From positions 124,001-188,000 of the forward strand of contig CAKSTR010000004.1 in NCBI GenBank assembly GCA_934500835.1: a DNA stretch of 64,000 nucleotides. The letters run 5' to 3'. The notes under the pieces are model-generated. The model saw only the letters and a program-made list of their open reading frames with translations. It had not been told where the DNA came from and ran no database searches. A program made the translations under genes and the position numbers. Positions 30,683 through 39,224 of this stretch are shown here, piece after piece. Source of the stretch: an uncultured Paracoccaceae bacterium. Lineage in GTDB: Bacteria; Pseudomonadota; Alphaproteobacteria; Rhodobacterales; Rhodobacteraceae. Position 1 is the first letter of the stretch. Each line of letters starts with the position of its first letter.

Positions 30683-32290
30683 TCAGCTGTCGCGGATCAG
30701 CTTCCACTGGATCGCATCCAGCAGGGCTTCGAAACTGGCGTCCACGATGTTGGGCGACACACCCACGGTGGACCAGCGCCGGCCCTGCCCGTCTTCGCTG
30801 TCGATGATGACGCGGGTGACGGCGTCGACCCCGCCCTGGGTGATCCGCACCTTGAAATCCACCAGCTTCATGTCGTCGATGCAGCCCTGCCAGGGGCCAA
30901 GATCCTTGACCAGCGCCTTGTAAAGCGCGTTCACCGGCCCGCGGTCCGAGGCCGCCTCGTCCATGCTGTCCGAGACCGACATCACCTTTTGTCCGCCGAT
31001 GCGCACCACGACCACGGCCTCCGAGAGGCTGATCATCCGATCGTACTTGTTCTTCCGCCGCTCGACGGTGACACGGTAACGCTTGACCTCGAAGAATTCG
31101 GGGCACAGGCCCAGTTCGCGCCGCGCCACCAGTTCGAAACTGGCCTGCGCGCCATCATAGGCATAGCCCTGATCCTCGCGCGTCTTGATCACCTCGAGGA
31201 TGCGGGCAAGCCGGGGGTCTTTGGGGTCCACCTCGATCCCGGCCTGCGCCAGCCGCGCCCGCAGGTTCGACTGCCCGGCCTGATTTGACATCGGGATGAT
31301 GCGCTCATTGCCGACCAGCGCCGGGTCGATATGTTCGTAAGTGGTCGGGTCCTTCAGGATTGCACTGGCATGCAGGCCGGCCTTATGGGCAAAGGCCGAA
31401 GCGCCGATATAGGGCGCTGCCCGCTGCGGCACCCGGTTAAGGATGTCATCCAGCATCCGGCTGGTCTTCAGAAGGCCCTGCAGCGCCGCAGGGGTGACGC
31501 CGGTGTCGAACTGCCCGGCATAGGGCGCCTTCAGCAGCAGCGTCGGGATCAGCGTCACCAGATTGGCATTGCCGCAGCGTTCGCCCAGGCCGTTCAGCGT
31601 GCCCTGGACCTGCCGGCACCCCGCCTCGACCGCAGCAAGCGAGTTCGCCACCGCATTGCCGGTGTCGTCGTGGCAATGGATGCCCAGCCGGTCGCCGGGG
31701 ATGCCGGCGGCGATCACCTCGCGCACCACGCGGCCCACTTCCGCGGGCAGCGTGCCGCCATTGGTGTCGCACAGCACGACCCAGCGCGCGCCCTCGTCCA
31801 GCGCCGTCTTCAGGCAGGACAGCGCATAGGCCGGATCGGCCCGGTAGCCGTCAAAGAAATGCTCGGCGTCGAACAGCGCCTCGCGCCCCTTCGCGCGCAG
31901 ATGGCGGAATGTGGCGGCGATGGAGTCGCGGTTCTCCTCAAGGCTGACGCCAAGCGCGGTCGAGACATGGAAGGGATGGGTCTTGCCCACCAGACAGACC
32001 GCGCCCGTCCCGGCATCCAGCACCGCCGCCAGCACATCGTCATTCTCGGCCGACCTCCCGACGCGCTTGGTCATCCCGAAGGCGGTCATCTTCGCCCGGA
32101 TCTTCGGGGCGGCGGCGAAAAAGTCGCTGTCGGTCGGGTTGGCACCGGGCCAGCCGCCCTCGATGTAATCCACGCCCAGATCATCCAGCGCGCGGGCGAT
32201 CTGGGCCTTCTCGGCGACCGAGAACTGCACGCCCTGCGTCTGCTGGCCATCCCGCAGCGTGGTGTCGAAAAGATAAAGCTGCTCGCTCAT
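30683..32290 (-). CDS. cimA: (R)-citramalate synthase
   Basis: Condenses pyruvate and acetyl-CoA to citramalate, the start of the threonine-independent isoleucine route. It is 535 residues, of the CimA type of the LeuA/HMGL family. The N-terminal TIM barrel begins LFDTTLRDGQQTQGVQFS, with the metal-binding GIHCHDDTGNAVANS. The C-terminal LeuA dimer/regulatory domain starts near FELVARRELG and holds VKVRITQGGVDAVTRV. The start at 32290 (MSEQLYLFDTTLRDG) follows a GGGAGC ribosome-binding site; the in-frame extension upstream runs through the palindrome array into cysS and is rejected. It is co-directional with cysS. Confidence 0.92.
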   Translation of the reverse strand: MSEQLYLFDTTLRDGQQTQGVQFSVAEKAQIARALDDLGVDYIEGGWPGANPTDSDFFAAAPKIRAKMTAFGMTKRVGRSAENDDVLAAVLDAGTGAVCLVGKTHPFHVSTALGVSLEENRDSIAATFRHLRAKGREALFDAEHFFDGYRADPAYALSCLKTALDEGARWVVLCDTNGGTLPAEVGRVVREVIAAGIPGDRLGIHCHDDTGNAVANSLAAVEAGCRQVQGTLNGLGERCGNANLVTLIPTLLLKAPYAGQFDTGVTPAALQGLLKTSRMLDDILNRVPQRAAPYIGASAFAHKAGLHASAILKDPTTYEHIDPALVGNERIIPMSNQAGQSNLRARLAQAGIEVDPKDPRLARILEVIKTREDQGYAYDGAQASFELVARRELGLCPEFFEVKRYRVTVERRKNKYDRMISLSEAVVVVRIGGQKVMSVSDSMDEAASDRGPVNALYKALVKDLGPWQGCIDDMKLVDFKVRITQGGVDAVTRVIIDSEDGQGRRWSTVGVSPNIVDASFEALLDAIQWKLIRDS

Positions 32291-32303
32291 CGCTTGCTCC
32301 CGA

Positions 32304-32371
32304 CAAATTCCTTCGAAGGAATTTGCAATTTTCTTCGAAGAAAATTGCCCGGAGTTTTTGAAAACTCCGGG
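32304..32371. repeat. array of three abutting perfect palindromes
   Basis: Three inverted repeats, each with 11-bp perfect arms, abut without spacers. They are CAAATTCCTTC/GAAGGAATTTG (32304-32325), CAATTTTCTTC/GAAGAAAATTG (32326-32347), and CCCGGAGTTTT-TG-AAAACTCCGGG (32348-32371). The first two share the TTCGAA centre. The array begins 1 bp after the cysS stop and ends 13 bp before the cimA start, filling the gap between these co-directional genes. In the transcript the GC-rich hairpin comes first and could act as an attenuator or mRNA processing signal. Confidence 0.95.
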
Positions 32372-32372
32372 A

Positions 32373-33779
32373 TTACTCCATTTCGGCCAGTTTCGCCGCA
32401 TCGAAACCGGGGCCGGGCACCAGGTCCACCCCCGCCTTCGACATCCGCACCTCGACCCCGGCCGCCACAAGGGCCGCCTTCAGCGCATCGACTGCCGCGA
32501 AGTCCTTCGACGCCATCGCCGCCTCGCGCAGTGCCGCAAGGCGCGCCGCCTGCGCCGAAAGATCGACCTCCGGCGCCGCCGCCCAATCCCCCATCCCGTC
32601 CTGCAACAGGCCCAGAAGCCCGGCCGAGGCCTTGACGCCCGCCCAGTCCCCCGCCCCCGCCGCAGCATGCATCGCCGCAAGGGCGCCCGCCGTGTTGAGA
32701 TCGTCGCCCAGCGCCTCGATGACTGCGGGCAATACAAAGGCCGCGGGCGCGATGCCTTCGGTAGCCGCACGCCACTTGCGCAAGGTCGCCTCAGCCTGAC
32801 GGGCCTTCTCCGCCGTCCAGTCCATCGGGCTGCGGTAATGCGTCATCAGGAAGACGAAGCGGATCACCTCTCCCGGCACCCCCTGTTCCAGCAGGTCGCG
32901 CACGGTGAAGAAATTGCCCAGGGACTTGGACATCTTCTTGCCCTCGACCTGCAGCATCTCGTTGTGCAGCCAGACCTTTGCGAAAGACCCGTGCGGATGG
33001 GCGCAGGTGCTTTGGGCGATCTCGTTCTCGTGGTGCGGGAACTGCAGGTCCAGCCCGCCGCCATGGATGTCGAAGCTTTCACCCAAAAGCTCATGGGACA
33101 TGGCCGAGCATTCGATATGCCAGCCCGGCCGGCCGCGGCCCCAAGGGCTGTCCCAGCCCGGAAGATCGGCGTCCGAGGGCTTCCACAGAACGAAGTCCAT
33201 CGGATCTTCCTTGAAGGGCGCCACCTCGACCCGCGCGCCGGCGATCATGTCATCGACCGACCGCCCCGACAGCGCGCCGTAATCGCGGTAGGACCGCACG
33301 CGGAACAGCACATGGCCTTCGCGGGCATAGGCGTGGCCCTTGGCGATCAGGTCCTCGATCATCGTGACCATGGCGCCGATATAGCCGGTGGCGCGCGGCT
33401 CGTGGTCGGGGCGCAGGGCACCAAGCGCGTCCATGTCGGTGTGATACCAGGCGATGGTCTCTTCGGTCCGCTCGCGGATCAGCTCTTCAAGGCTTTCCGA
33501 CCGGCCAAGCGCCTTGCGGCGCTGCGCCTCGGCGTTGATCTTGTCATCGACGTCGGTGAAGTTGCGCACATAGGTGATCTTGCCCCAGCCGTTTTGCGGC
33601 GCGACGTGGCGCAACAGCCGGTAAAGGATGTCGAACACGATCACCGGCCGGGCATTGCCCAGATGCGCGCGGTCATAGACGGTCGGGCCGCAGAGATAGA
33701 GACCGATGCGCTGCGGATCGAGGGGGATGAACTCCTCTTTCCGGCGGGTCTTCGAATTGGTCAGGCGGATCGTCACCAT
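32373..33779 (-). CDS. cysS: cysteinyl-tRNA synthetase
   Basis: CysRS charges tRNA-Cys in the cytoplasm. It has 468 residues, the usual size. The zinc-ligand Cys lies in [18 protein letters not shown], which also holds the HIGH-like motif (HLGN). The second catalytic motif is [10 protein letters not shown]. Typical internal segments are [13 protein letters not shown] and [15 protein letters not shown]. It ends in a TAA stop immediately before the palindrome array upstream of cimA. Confidence 0.97.
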   Translation of the reverse strand: MVTIRLTNSKTRRKEEFIPLDPQRIGLYLCGPTVYDRAHLGNARPVIVFDILYRLLRHVAPQNGWGKITYVRNFTDVDDKINAEAQRRKALGRSESLEELIRERTEETIAWYHTDMDALGALRPDHEPRATGYIGAMVTMIEDLIAKGHAYAREGHVLFRVRSYRDYGALSGRSVDDMIAGARVEVAPFKEDPMDFVLWKPSDADLPGWDSPWGRGRPGWHIECSAMSHELLGESFDIHGGGLDLQFPHHENEIAQSTCAHPHGSFAKVWLHNEMLQVEGKKMSKSLGNFFTVRDLLEQGVPGEVIRFVFLMTHYRSPMDWTAEKARQAEATLRKWRAATEGIAPAAFVLPAVIEALGDDLNTAGALAAMHAAAGAGDWAGVKASAGLLGLLQDGMGDWAAAPEVDLSAQAARLAALREAAMASKDFAAVDALKAALVAAGVEVRMSKAGVDLVPGPGFDAAKLAEME

Positions 33780-34135
33780 GTCTTCGGCCTTCTACACGCG
33801 GCAGCTTTCCGCGCGGGGGACCTTTGCATTCGATCAGGGAATGACGAAGCGCCCGCGCGACCTTGGGGTCAACGGGTAATGCAGCAGATGCGGATGTTGC
33901 GCAATGTCGTCATGGCTGCGACAGATACACGGGCAAGGGATTTCCGCCAAGCGGGATTTTCCATGCAGGACCGCGCCTTCGTGAACGGAATTTGCGCCTC
34001 GCTTCCGGGGGCCGCGGTCAGCCAGCCCTTCGGCCCGGACCATGATTGCTGGAAGGTGCGGGCAAGGCTGGACCAGGCTTCGCACTTGCGTTTTCGGCGC
34101 TGCACCGGAACAGTCGGCGCAAAAGGGGGATCGCC
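33780..34135. other. gene-poor stretch upstream of the decarboxylase
   Basis: No intact gene is seen in this 356-bp gap between divergent cysS and the decarboxylase. It contains the N-terminal remnant of an MmcQ/YjbR-like gene (33963-34046). The promoters for both flanking genes are presumably here but no clear -35/-10 pair stands out. AAAAGGGGGA (34121-34130) is the decarboxylase ribosome-binding site. Confidence 0.5.
33963..34046 (+). pseudogene. MmcQ/YjbR-like N-terminal remnant
   Basis: From ATG 33963 the frame reads MQDRAFVNGICASLPGAAVS, then QPFGPDHDCWKV, which resembles the start of MmcQ/YjbR (CyaY-like fold) proteins. After DCWKV the similarity stops abruptly. The frame then runs without a stop into the decarboxylase gene in a different frame. 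The rest of the domain (about 85 residues) is missing. It is probably a deletion remnant; chance resemblance over 28 residues cannot be excluded. Confidence 0.35.
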
Positions 34136-35521
34136 ATGGATCACGAAGACCTGCGCGACTGGTCGAAACGCGCCGCCGACTGGACGGCCGAGTATCACGC
34201 AGGACTGCGGGACCGCCCGGTCCGCGCGCCGCTGGTGCCGGGGGCGATCGCGGGCGCCCTGCCCCCGGACCCGCCCGAGGCAGCCGAACCGATGGAGACG
34301 ATCTGGGAGGATTTCCAGCGCCTGATCCCCGGCGGCATGACCCATTGGCAGCACCCGCGCTTCTTTGCCTATTTCCCGGCCAATGCCGCCCCCGCCTCGA
34401 TCCTGGCCGAACAGTTGGCGAATGCGATGGCCTGTCAGGGCATGATCTGGCAGACCTCGCCCGCCGCGACCGAGGTCGAGCAGGTCATGGTCCAATGGCT
34501 GCGCGCGGCCCTTGGCCTGCCCGAAGGCTTCACCGGCACCCTCCACGATTCCGCCACGACGGCCACGCTGTCGGCTGTGCTGACCATGCGCGAACAGGCG
34601 CTGGACTGGCAGGGGCTGACGCAGGGGCTGTCGGGCGCGCCGCGCCTGCGGCTATACGCCAGCGCCGAGACGCATTCCTCGGTGGACAAGGCGGCCCGGC
34701 TGGCCGGCATCGGGCAGGAGAACCTTGTCAAGGTTCCGACCGGCCCCGATCTGTCGATGCGCCCCGAAGCCCTTGCCGCTGCCATCGCCGCCGACCGCGC
34801 CGCGGGACTGATGCCCGCAGGCGTCGTCCTCTGCGCAGGCGGCACCTCGGTCGGGGCATTCGACCGCATCGGCGATTGCATCGCGGTGGCCAAGGCCGAA
34901 GGCCTGCCGGTCCATGTCGATGCCGCCTGGGCCGGTTCGGCGATGATCTGCCCCGAGTTCCGCCGCCTCTGGCAAGGGATCGAGGGCGCCGATTCCATCG
35001 TCTTCAACCCGCACAAATGGCTGGGCGTGCAGTTCGAATGCTCCGTCCAGTTCCTGCGCGATCCTGGCCCGCAGGTAAGGACCCTTGGCCTGCGCCCCAG
35101 CTACCTGGAAACCGCCGGGCGCGAGGAGATCGTCAATTTCAACGAATGGACCGTGCCGCTTGGCCGCCGCTTCCGGGCGCTGAAGCTGTGGTTCGTGCTG
35201 CGCGCCTATGGGCTTGAGGGGCTTCGCGCCCGCATCCGCAACCACGTCCTCTGGGCGGTGGAGGCCTGCGAGGCGATCCGCGCCCTGCCGGGGGTGGAAA
35301 TCACCACCGAGCCGCGCCTCTCGCTTTTCAGCTTCGCGCTGAAGGACGATGCCGCGACGGAAGCCCTGCTGACACGGATCAACGACGACGGCCGGATCTA
35401 CCTGACCCAGACCCGCCATCAGGGCCGCTATGTGATCCGGGCGCAGGTCGGCCAGTTCGACTGCACCCGCGAGGATGTGATGGAGATCCCGGCCACCGTG
35501 CAGAGACTGCTTCATGCGTAG
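34136..35521 (+). CDS. PLP-dependent group II decarboxylase (aromatic-L-amino-acid decarboxylase family)
   Basis: A 461-residue pyridoxal-phosphate decarboxylase of the DDC/TDC group. The internal aldimine Lys is Lys294 in FNPHKWLGVQF. VDAAWAGSAM supplies the PLP-binding Asp, and GGMTHWQHPRFFAYFPAN is the conserved substrate-side segment. Family members decarboxylate DOPA, tryptophan, tyrosine or phenylalanine; some are aldehyde synthases. Which amino acid is used here cannot be read. The start follows a strong AAAAGGGGGA site. The last 8 bp overlap the TPM-domain gene. Confidence 0.9.
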   Translation: MDHEDLRDWSKRAADWTAEYHAGLRDRPVRAPLVPGAIAGALPPDPPEAAEPMETIWEDFQRLIPGGMTHWQHPRFFAYFPANAAPASILAEQLANAMACQGMIWQTSPAATEVEQVMVQWLRAALGLPEGFTGTLHDSATTATLSAVLTMREQALDWQGLTQGLSGAPRLRLYASAETHSSVDKAARLAGIGQENLVKVPTGPDLSMRPEALAAAIAADRAAGLMPAGVVLCAGGTSVGAFDRIGDCIAVAKAEGLPVHVDAAWAGSAMICPEFRRLWQGIEGADSIVFNPHKWLGVQFECSVQFLRDPGPQVRTLGLRPSYLETAGREEIVNFNEWTVPLGRRFRALKLWFVLRAYGLEGLRARIRNHVLWAVEACEAIRALPGVEITTEPRLSLFSFALKDDAATEALLTRINDDGRIYLTQTRHQGRYVIRAQVGQFDCTREDVMEIPATVQRLLHA

Positions 35522-36395
35522 ACTGTTCCATGCCCTCGCCCTTTTTCTTTTCCTGCCCCTGACGGCGCTTGCACAGGACCTGCCCAACCCGCTGACCGAT
35601 ACGGTCAGCGATTTCGATGGCATCCTGAGCATGGACCAGAGGCAGCGGCTTACCGACACGCTGGCCAAGGCCCGGGCCGAGACCGGAGTTCATGTCGTCC
35701 TTGTCGTCATGCAGCGGCGCGAAAACCACGGCGGACAGGGCCGCAGCATCGAGGATTACACCAAGGCCCTCTTCAACAGGTGGGGCGTGGGGGATAGCGG
35801 TCGCAACGACGGGGTGATGATCCTGCTCTCGACCACCGACCACGAGATGCGGGTGCAACTGGGCAGCGGCTATGGCTCCGAATGGGACGGGGTGGCCCAG
35901 GGCGTGATCGACACGGCCTTCCTGCCCAAGCTGCGCGCGGGCGATACCGCCGGCGCAATCGAAGACGGGACCGAGGCGGTGATTGCCCGGATCGCCCGGC
36001 CCTTCGCATCCGGCGCGGCCCCGGTGATGCCCCCGGCGGCGGTACGTGACACCGGGGGCGGCATCGGGGCCGTCCTTCTCTTCCCGGTCATCTTCATTGC
36101 CGCGATCGCCCTGAGCCTGCGGCGGTTCATCGGCGATTTCTTGACCCGGCTGCGCACCTGCCCGCAATGCGGCCAGAAGGGCGGCCTGCGACGAGAGCGC
36201 CTGGTCACCTCACCCGCGACGACAACCAGCGACGGCTGGGGCCGGCAGATCACAAGCTGCCTGAATTGCAGCTATCGCCATGAAGAGAGCTATACCATCA
36301 GCCACCGGCGCGACCGCGACCGCCGCGGCGGCGGCGGGGGTGGTGGCTTTGGTGGCGGCAGATCGTCGGGCGGGGGTGCCACGGGGCGCTGGTAG
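35514..36395 (+). CDS. TPM-domain membrane protein (YgcG-like)
   Basis: A 293-residue envelope protein. A signal peptide (MRRLFHALALFLFLPLTALAQ) precedes the TPM domain (DFDGILSMDQRQRLTDTLAKA ... GVHVVLVV, RNDGVMILLS, GSGYGSEWD). One transmembrane helix follows (GAVLLFPVIFIAAIALSL), then a cytosolic tail with a zinc-ribbon-like pair CPQC and CLNC and a Gly/Arg-rich end. TPM domains have been linked to phosphatase activity in plants and to membrane-protein assembly or repair. It overlaps the decarboxylase gene by 8 bp. Confidence 0.82.
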   Translation: MRRLFHALALFLFLPLTALAQDLPNPLTDTVSDFDGILSMDQRQRLTDTLAKARAETGVHVVLVVMQRRENHGGQGRSIEDYTKALFNRWGVGDSGRNDGVMILLSTTDHEMRVQLGSGYGSEWDGVAQGVIDTAFLPKLRAGDTAGAIEDGTEAVIARIARPFASGAAPVMPPAAVRDTGGGIGAVLLFPVIFIAAIALSLRRFIGDFLTRLRTCPQCGQKGGLRRERLVTSPATTTSDGWGRQITSCLNCSYRHEESYTISHRRDRDRRGGGGGGGFGGGRSSGGGATGRW

Positions 36396-36434
36396 GGCGA
36401 CCTTTCGTCGAAACCCCGTGTCCCCGCAACGGGC

Positions 36435-36470
36435 TGCCCCGGCGCGACGGCAATCCGCCGCGCCGGGGCA
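36435..36470. terminator. bidirectional hairpin between TPM gene and porin-like gene
   Basis: TGCCCCGGCGCG (36435-36446) and CGCGCCGGGGCA (36459-36470) form a perfect 12-bp stem with a 12-nt loop, between the converging genes that end at 36395 and 36479. No long T-run is present. Confidence 0.65.
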
Positions 36471-36478
36471 AGATCAGA

Positions 36479-37081
36479 TCAGAAGCGGAAGCCGACGCGC
36501 AGCGTCGCAGTGGTGGTGTCCAGATCCACGCCCGAACCATCGAAATCATCGAAGCGGTTGGTCAACACCTCTCCGCCGACCGTCCACTGGTCGTTCACCG
36601 CATAGGTCACACCGGCACCCAGCGACCAGCCGCTGTCCGACAGATCCACGCCGCCGACAGAGGCGTTGGCGTGCGCCGCACCTGCGGTGGCATAGATCAG
36701 CGCCGGGCCGGCATCATAGCCCGCCTGCAGCTTCAGCCGGGCGATGCTGTCCAGCGAATCCGTGCCCGCCGCGCCAAGATCAAGGCTGGTCTTGTCCCAA
36801 TCGGCCTCAACCCCAAGGACGGTCTTGCCCAGATCCCAGCGATAGCCGGCATGGACACCGCCGATGGCGCCGTTGCCGTCAAAGCCCGCCCCATTGGAAT
36901 CGGTGTCGCCATAGCCAAGCTGGGCACCGGCATAGAAGCCCGACCAATCATTACCGTAGCTGACCACCGGAGCCGGCGCGGGCACGATCACCGGCTCGGG
37001 CGTCACCTGGACCGGACCACCGGCAAAGGCGGGGGCGGCAAGGACAGAGGTCAGAACGACCGCAGCTGCTTTTTTCATCAT
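36479..37081 (-). CDS. small outer-membrane beta-barrel protein (OMP25/opacity type)
   Basis: A 200-residue outer-membrane protein. The signal peptide (MKKAAAVVLTSVLAAPAFAGG) is followed by a short Pro/Val linker and a barrel start DWSGFYAGAQLGYGDTDS typical of Omp25/RopB-like eight-stranded barrels. Alternating strands continue to the C-terminal LRVGFRF, with the terminal Phe needed for BAM insertion. Two ATGs are adjacent (37081 and 37078); AGGAG is better spaced to the first. The function is structural or porin-like and otherwise unknown. Confidence 0.88.
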   Translation of the reverse strand: MMKKAAAVVLTSVLAAPAFAGGPVQVTPEPVIVPAPAPVVSYGNDWSGFYAGAQLGYGDTDSNGAGFDGNGAIGGVHAGYRWDLGKTVLGVEADWDKTSLDLGAAGTDSLDSIARLKLQAGYDAGPALIYATAGAAHANASVGGVDLSDSGWSLGAGVTYAVNDQWTVGGEVLTNRFDDFDGSGVDLDTTTATLRVGFRF

Positions 37082-37288
37082 TACATTGTCTCCTACATTC
37101 CGGCTCTGCCCGGAGCGACCCGGGTGGCGCGTGGCACATAGGCTGGCGCTGCAATGCGGCGCAGACAATGGGGGCTCACCTGCCTGTGACGGGCCCGTGA
37201 CGGAAGTTGACCGGCTTCGGCCATTCCCCGCCGGCGCTGACACCGGGAAACCGGCAAAGGCTGGCCGATGCCCCGCCGCGACGCGGCG

Positions 37289-39091
37289 TCAGGCGCGCTC
37301 GGCCAGCGCCAGCCATTCCTCTTCGGCGGCGGCCAGGGCGGTCTGGCGTTCGTCGAGACCCTCGCTGGCCTTGCGAAACTTGACCGGCTCCTTCTCGAAC
37401 AGATCGGGCTGCGAGAGGAACTCGGTCAGCTTGCCGATCTCGGCCTGCAGGCGGTCCATCAGCGCGGGAAGATCGTCGAAGCGCTTCTTCTCGGTGAAGG
37501 TCAGGCCTTCCACCTTTTTCGGCACCGTTTCCAGCTTTGGCTTCGGCGTGGAAGGCACTGACTTTGCAGCCATTTCCTGAATATCGGGCCACTGCGCCAC
37601 ATAGTCCGACCAGCCGCCCGGATAGACCGACGCACGGCCCTTGCCTTCCATCGCCACGGTCTGCGTGGCGATGCGGTCGATGAAATCGCGGTCGTGGCTG
37701 ACCAGAAGCACCGTGCCGTCGAATTCGCCCAGGATGTCCTGCAACAGATCCAGCGTTTCCACGTCCAGATCGTTGGTCGGCTCGTCCAGCACCAGAAGGT
37801 TCGATGGCTTTGCCATCAGCTTGGCCAGCAAAAGCCGCGCCTTCTCGCCGCCCGAGAGGCTGCGGACTGGCGCGCGGGCCTGCGCCTCGTCGAAGAGGAA
37901 GTCCTTCAGATAGGCCACCACATGCCGGGGCTGGCCGCGCACCAGCACCTGATCGGTGGCGCCCGAGACCTTCATCAAGGGATCGCCGGTCAGGTTCTCC
38001 CACAGGCTGGCATCGGCATCCAGCGCGGCGCGGCTTTGGTCGAAAACGGCAACCTCAAGGTTGGTGCCATGGGTCACGGTGCCGGAATCCGGTTGAACTT
38101 CGCCGATCAACATCTTGAGAAGCGTGGTCTTTCCGACCCCGTTTGGCCCGACGAAGGCCACCCGGTCACCGCGCATCACCCGCAGCGAGAAATCCCTGAC
38201 GATGGGCTTGCCGTCATAGGCCTTTGCCAGCCCCACCGCCTCGATCACCCGCCGGCCGGACTGGGTGCCGGCGTCCAGCTCCAGCGCGGCGGTGCCCTGC
38301 CGGCGGATCTGGGCGGCGCGGCCCGCACGCAACTCCTGCAGCGCCCGCACCCGGCCCATGTTGCGCTTGCGGCGGGCCGAGATCCCCTCGACCGCCCATT
38401 TCGCCTCGGCCTTGATCTTGCGGTCCAGCTTGTGGCGGGCCTCGTCCTCCTGTGCCCAGATTTCCTCGCGCCAGTCCTCGAAGCCCTCGAACCCGGCCTC
38501 GCGGCGGCGCACCTCGCCCCGGTCGATCCACAGGGTCGCGCGGGTCAGCGCCCGCAGGAAGGCGCGGTCGTGAGAGATCAGGACAAAGGCAGCGCGGGTC
38601 TCGCGCAGCTCGGCCTCCAGCCATTCGATGGCATGGATGTCCAGATGGTTGGTCGGCTCGTCCAGAAGCATCAGTTCGGGCGCCTCGGCCAGCAGCTTTG
38701 CCAGGGCGGCACGGCGGCGTTCGCCCCCCGATGCGGTGGCGACGGGGGTATCTGGGTTGAACTTCAGCCCCTCGGCCACCACGCCCAGCCGGTAGGCCTC
38801 GCCCTCGGGCAGCGCCGAGGCCGCGTAATCGCCCAAGGTCGCATAGCCCGACAGGTCGGGGTCCTGCTCCATATAGCCCACGGTCACGCCCTGCGGCACC
38901 ACCCGGGTGCCGCGGTCGGCCTCGACCAGACCGGCCATCACCTTCATCAGCGTGGACTTGCCCGAGCCGTTGCGGCCGACAAGGGCCACCCTGTCACCGG
39001 GCTGCACGGTCAGCGAGAGACCGTCGAATACGGGATTGCCGCCGAAAGTCAGCGAGATGTCGGACAGTTGGAGAAGCGGTGCGCGGGCCAT
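37289..39091 (-). CDS. ABC-F family ATPase (Uup-like)
   Basis: A soluble 600-residue protein with two ABC ATPase domains and no membrane segment. Walker A motifs are GRNGSGKST and GPNGVGKTT. The signatures are ASGGERRRAAL and LSGGEKARLLL, and each is followed by a DEPTNHLDI or DEPTNDLDV Walker B. The interdomain linker (EDEARHKLDRKIKAEAKWAVEG) is ABC-F like. A C-terminal coiled-coil (from KKRFDDLPALMDRLQAEI) points to the Uup subgroup, which acts on ribosomes or branched DNA. The start at 39091 (MARAPLLQLSDISLTFGG) is chosen because the domain begins there. Confidence 0.92.
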   Translation of the reverse strand: MARAPLLQLSDISLTFGGNPVFDGLSLTVQPGDRVALVGRNGSGKSTLMKVMAGLVEADRGTRVVPQGVTVGYMEQDPDLSGYATLGDYAASALPEGEAYRLGVVAEGLKFNPDTPVATASGGERRRAALAKLLAEAPELMLLDEPTNHLDIHAIEWLEAELRETRAAFVLISHDRAFLRALTRATLWIDRGEVRRREAGFEGFEDWREEIWAQEDEARHKLDRKIKAEAKWAVEGISARRKRNMGRVRALQELRAGRAAQIRRQGTAALELDAGTQSGRRVIEAVGLAKAYDGKPIVRDFSLRVMRGDRVAFVGPNGVGKTTLLKMLIGEVQPDSGTVTHGTNLEVAVFDQSRAALDADASLWENLTGDPLMKVSGATDQVLVRGQPRHVVAYLKDFLFDEAQARAPVRSLSGGEKARLLLAKLMAKPSNLLVLDEPTNDLDVETLDLLQDILGEFDGTVLLVSHDRDFIDRIATQTVAMEGKGRASVYPGGWSDYVAQWPDIQEMAAKSVPSTPKPKLETVPKKVEGLTFTEKKRFDDLPALMDRLQAEIGKLTEFLSQPDLFEKEPVKFRKASEGLDERQTALAAAEEEWLALAERA

Positions 39092-39224
39092 GCCGGTCCG
39101 GTTATGCGGGGAACGGGCCGGCGTCAATCTCAACTGGTGGGCGCAACCGGTGGGCTCTGCCGGTCGCCGCACCCCGTTGCGAAAGCCAGCGCCGCCGGGC
39201 AGGATCGCCGGCAGGAGACCCGCC

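Noticed and set aside
32291-32470. N-terminal extension of CimA through the palindrome array
   Set aside because: The extension translates palindromes and the cysS 3' end. The family start MSEQLYLFDTTLRDG has its own ribosome-binding site.
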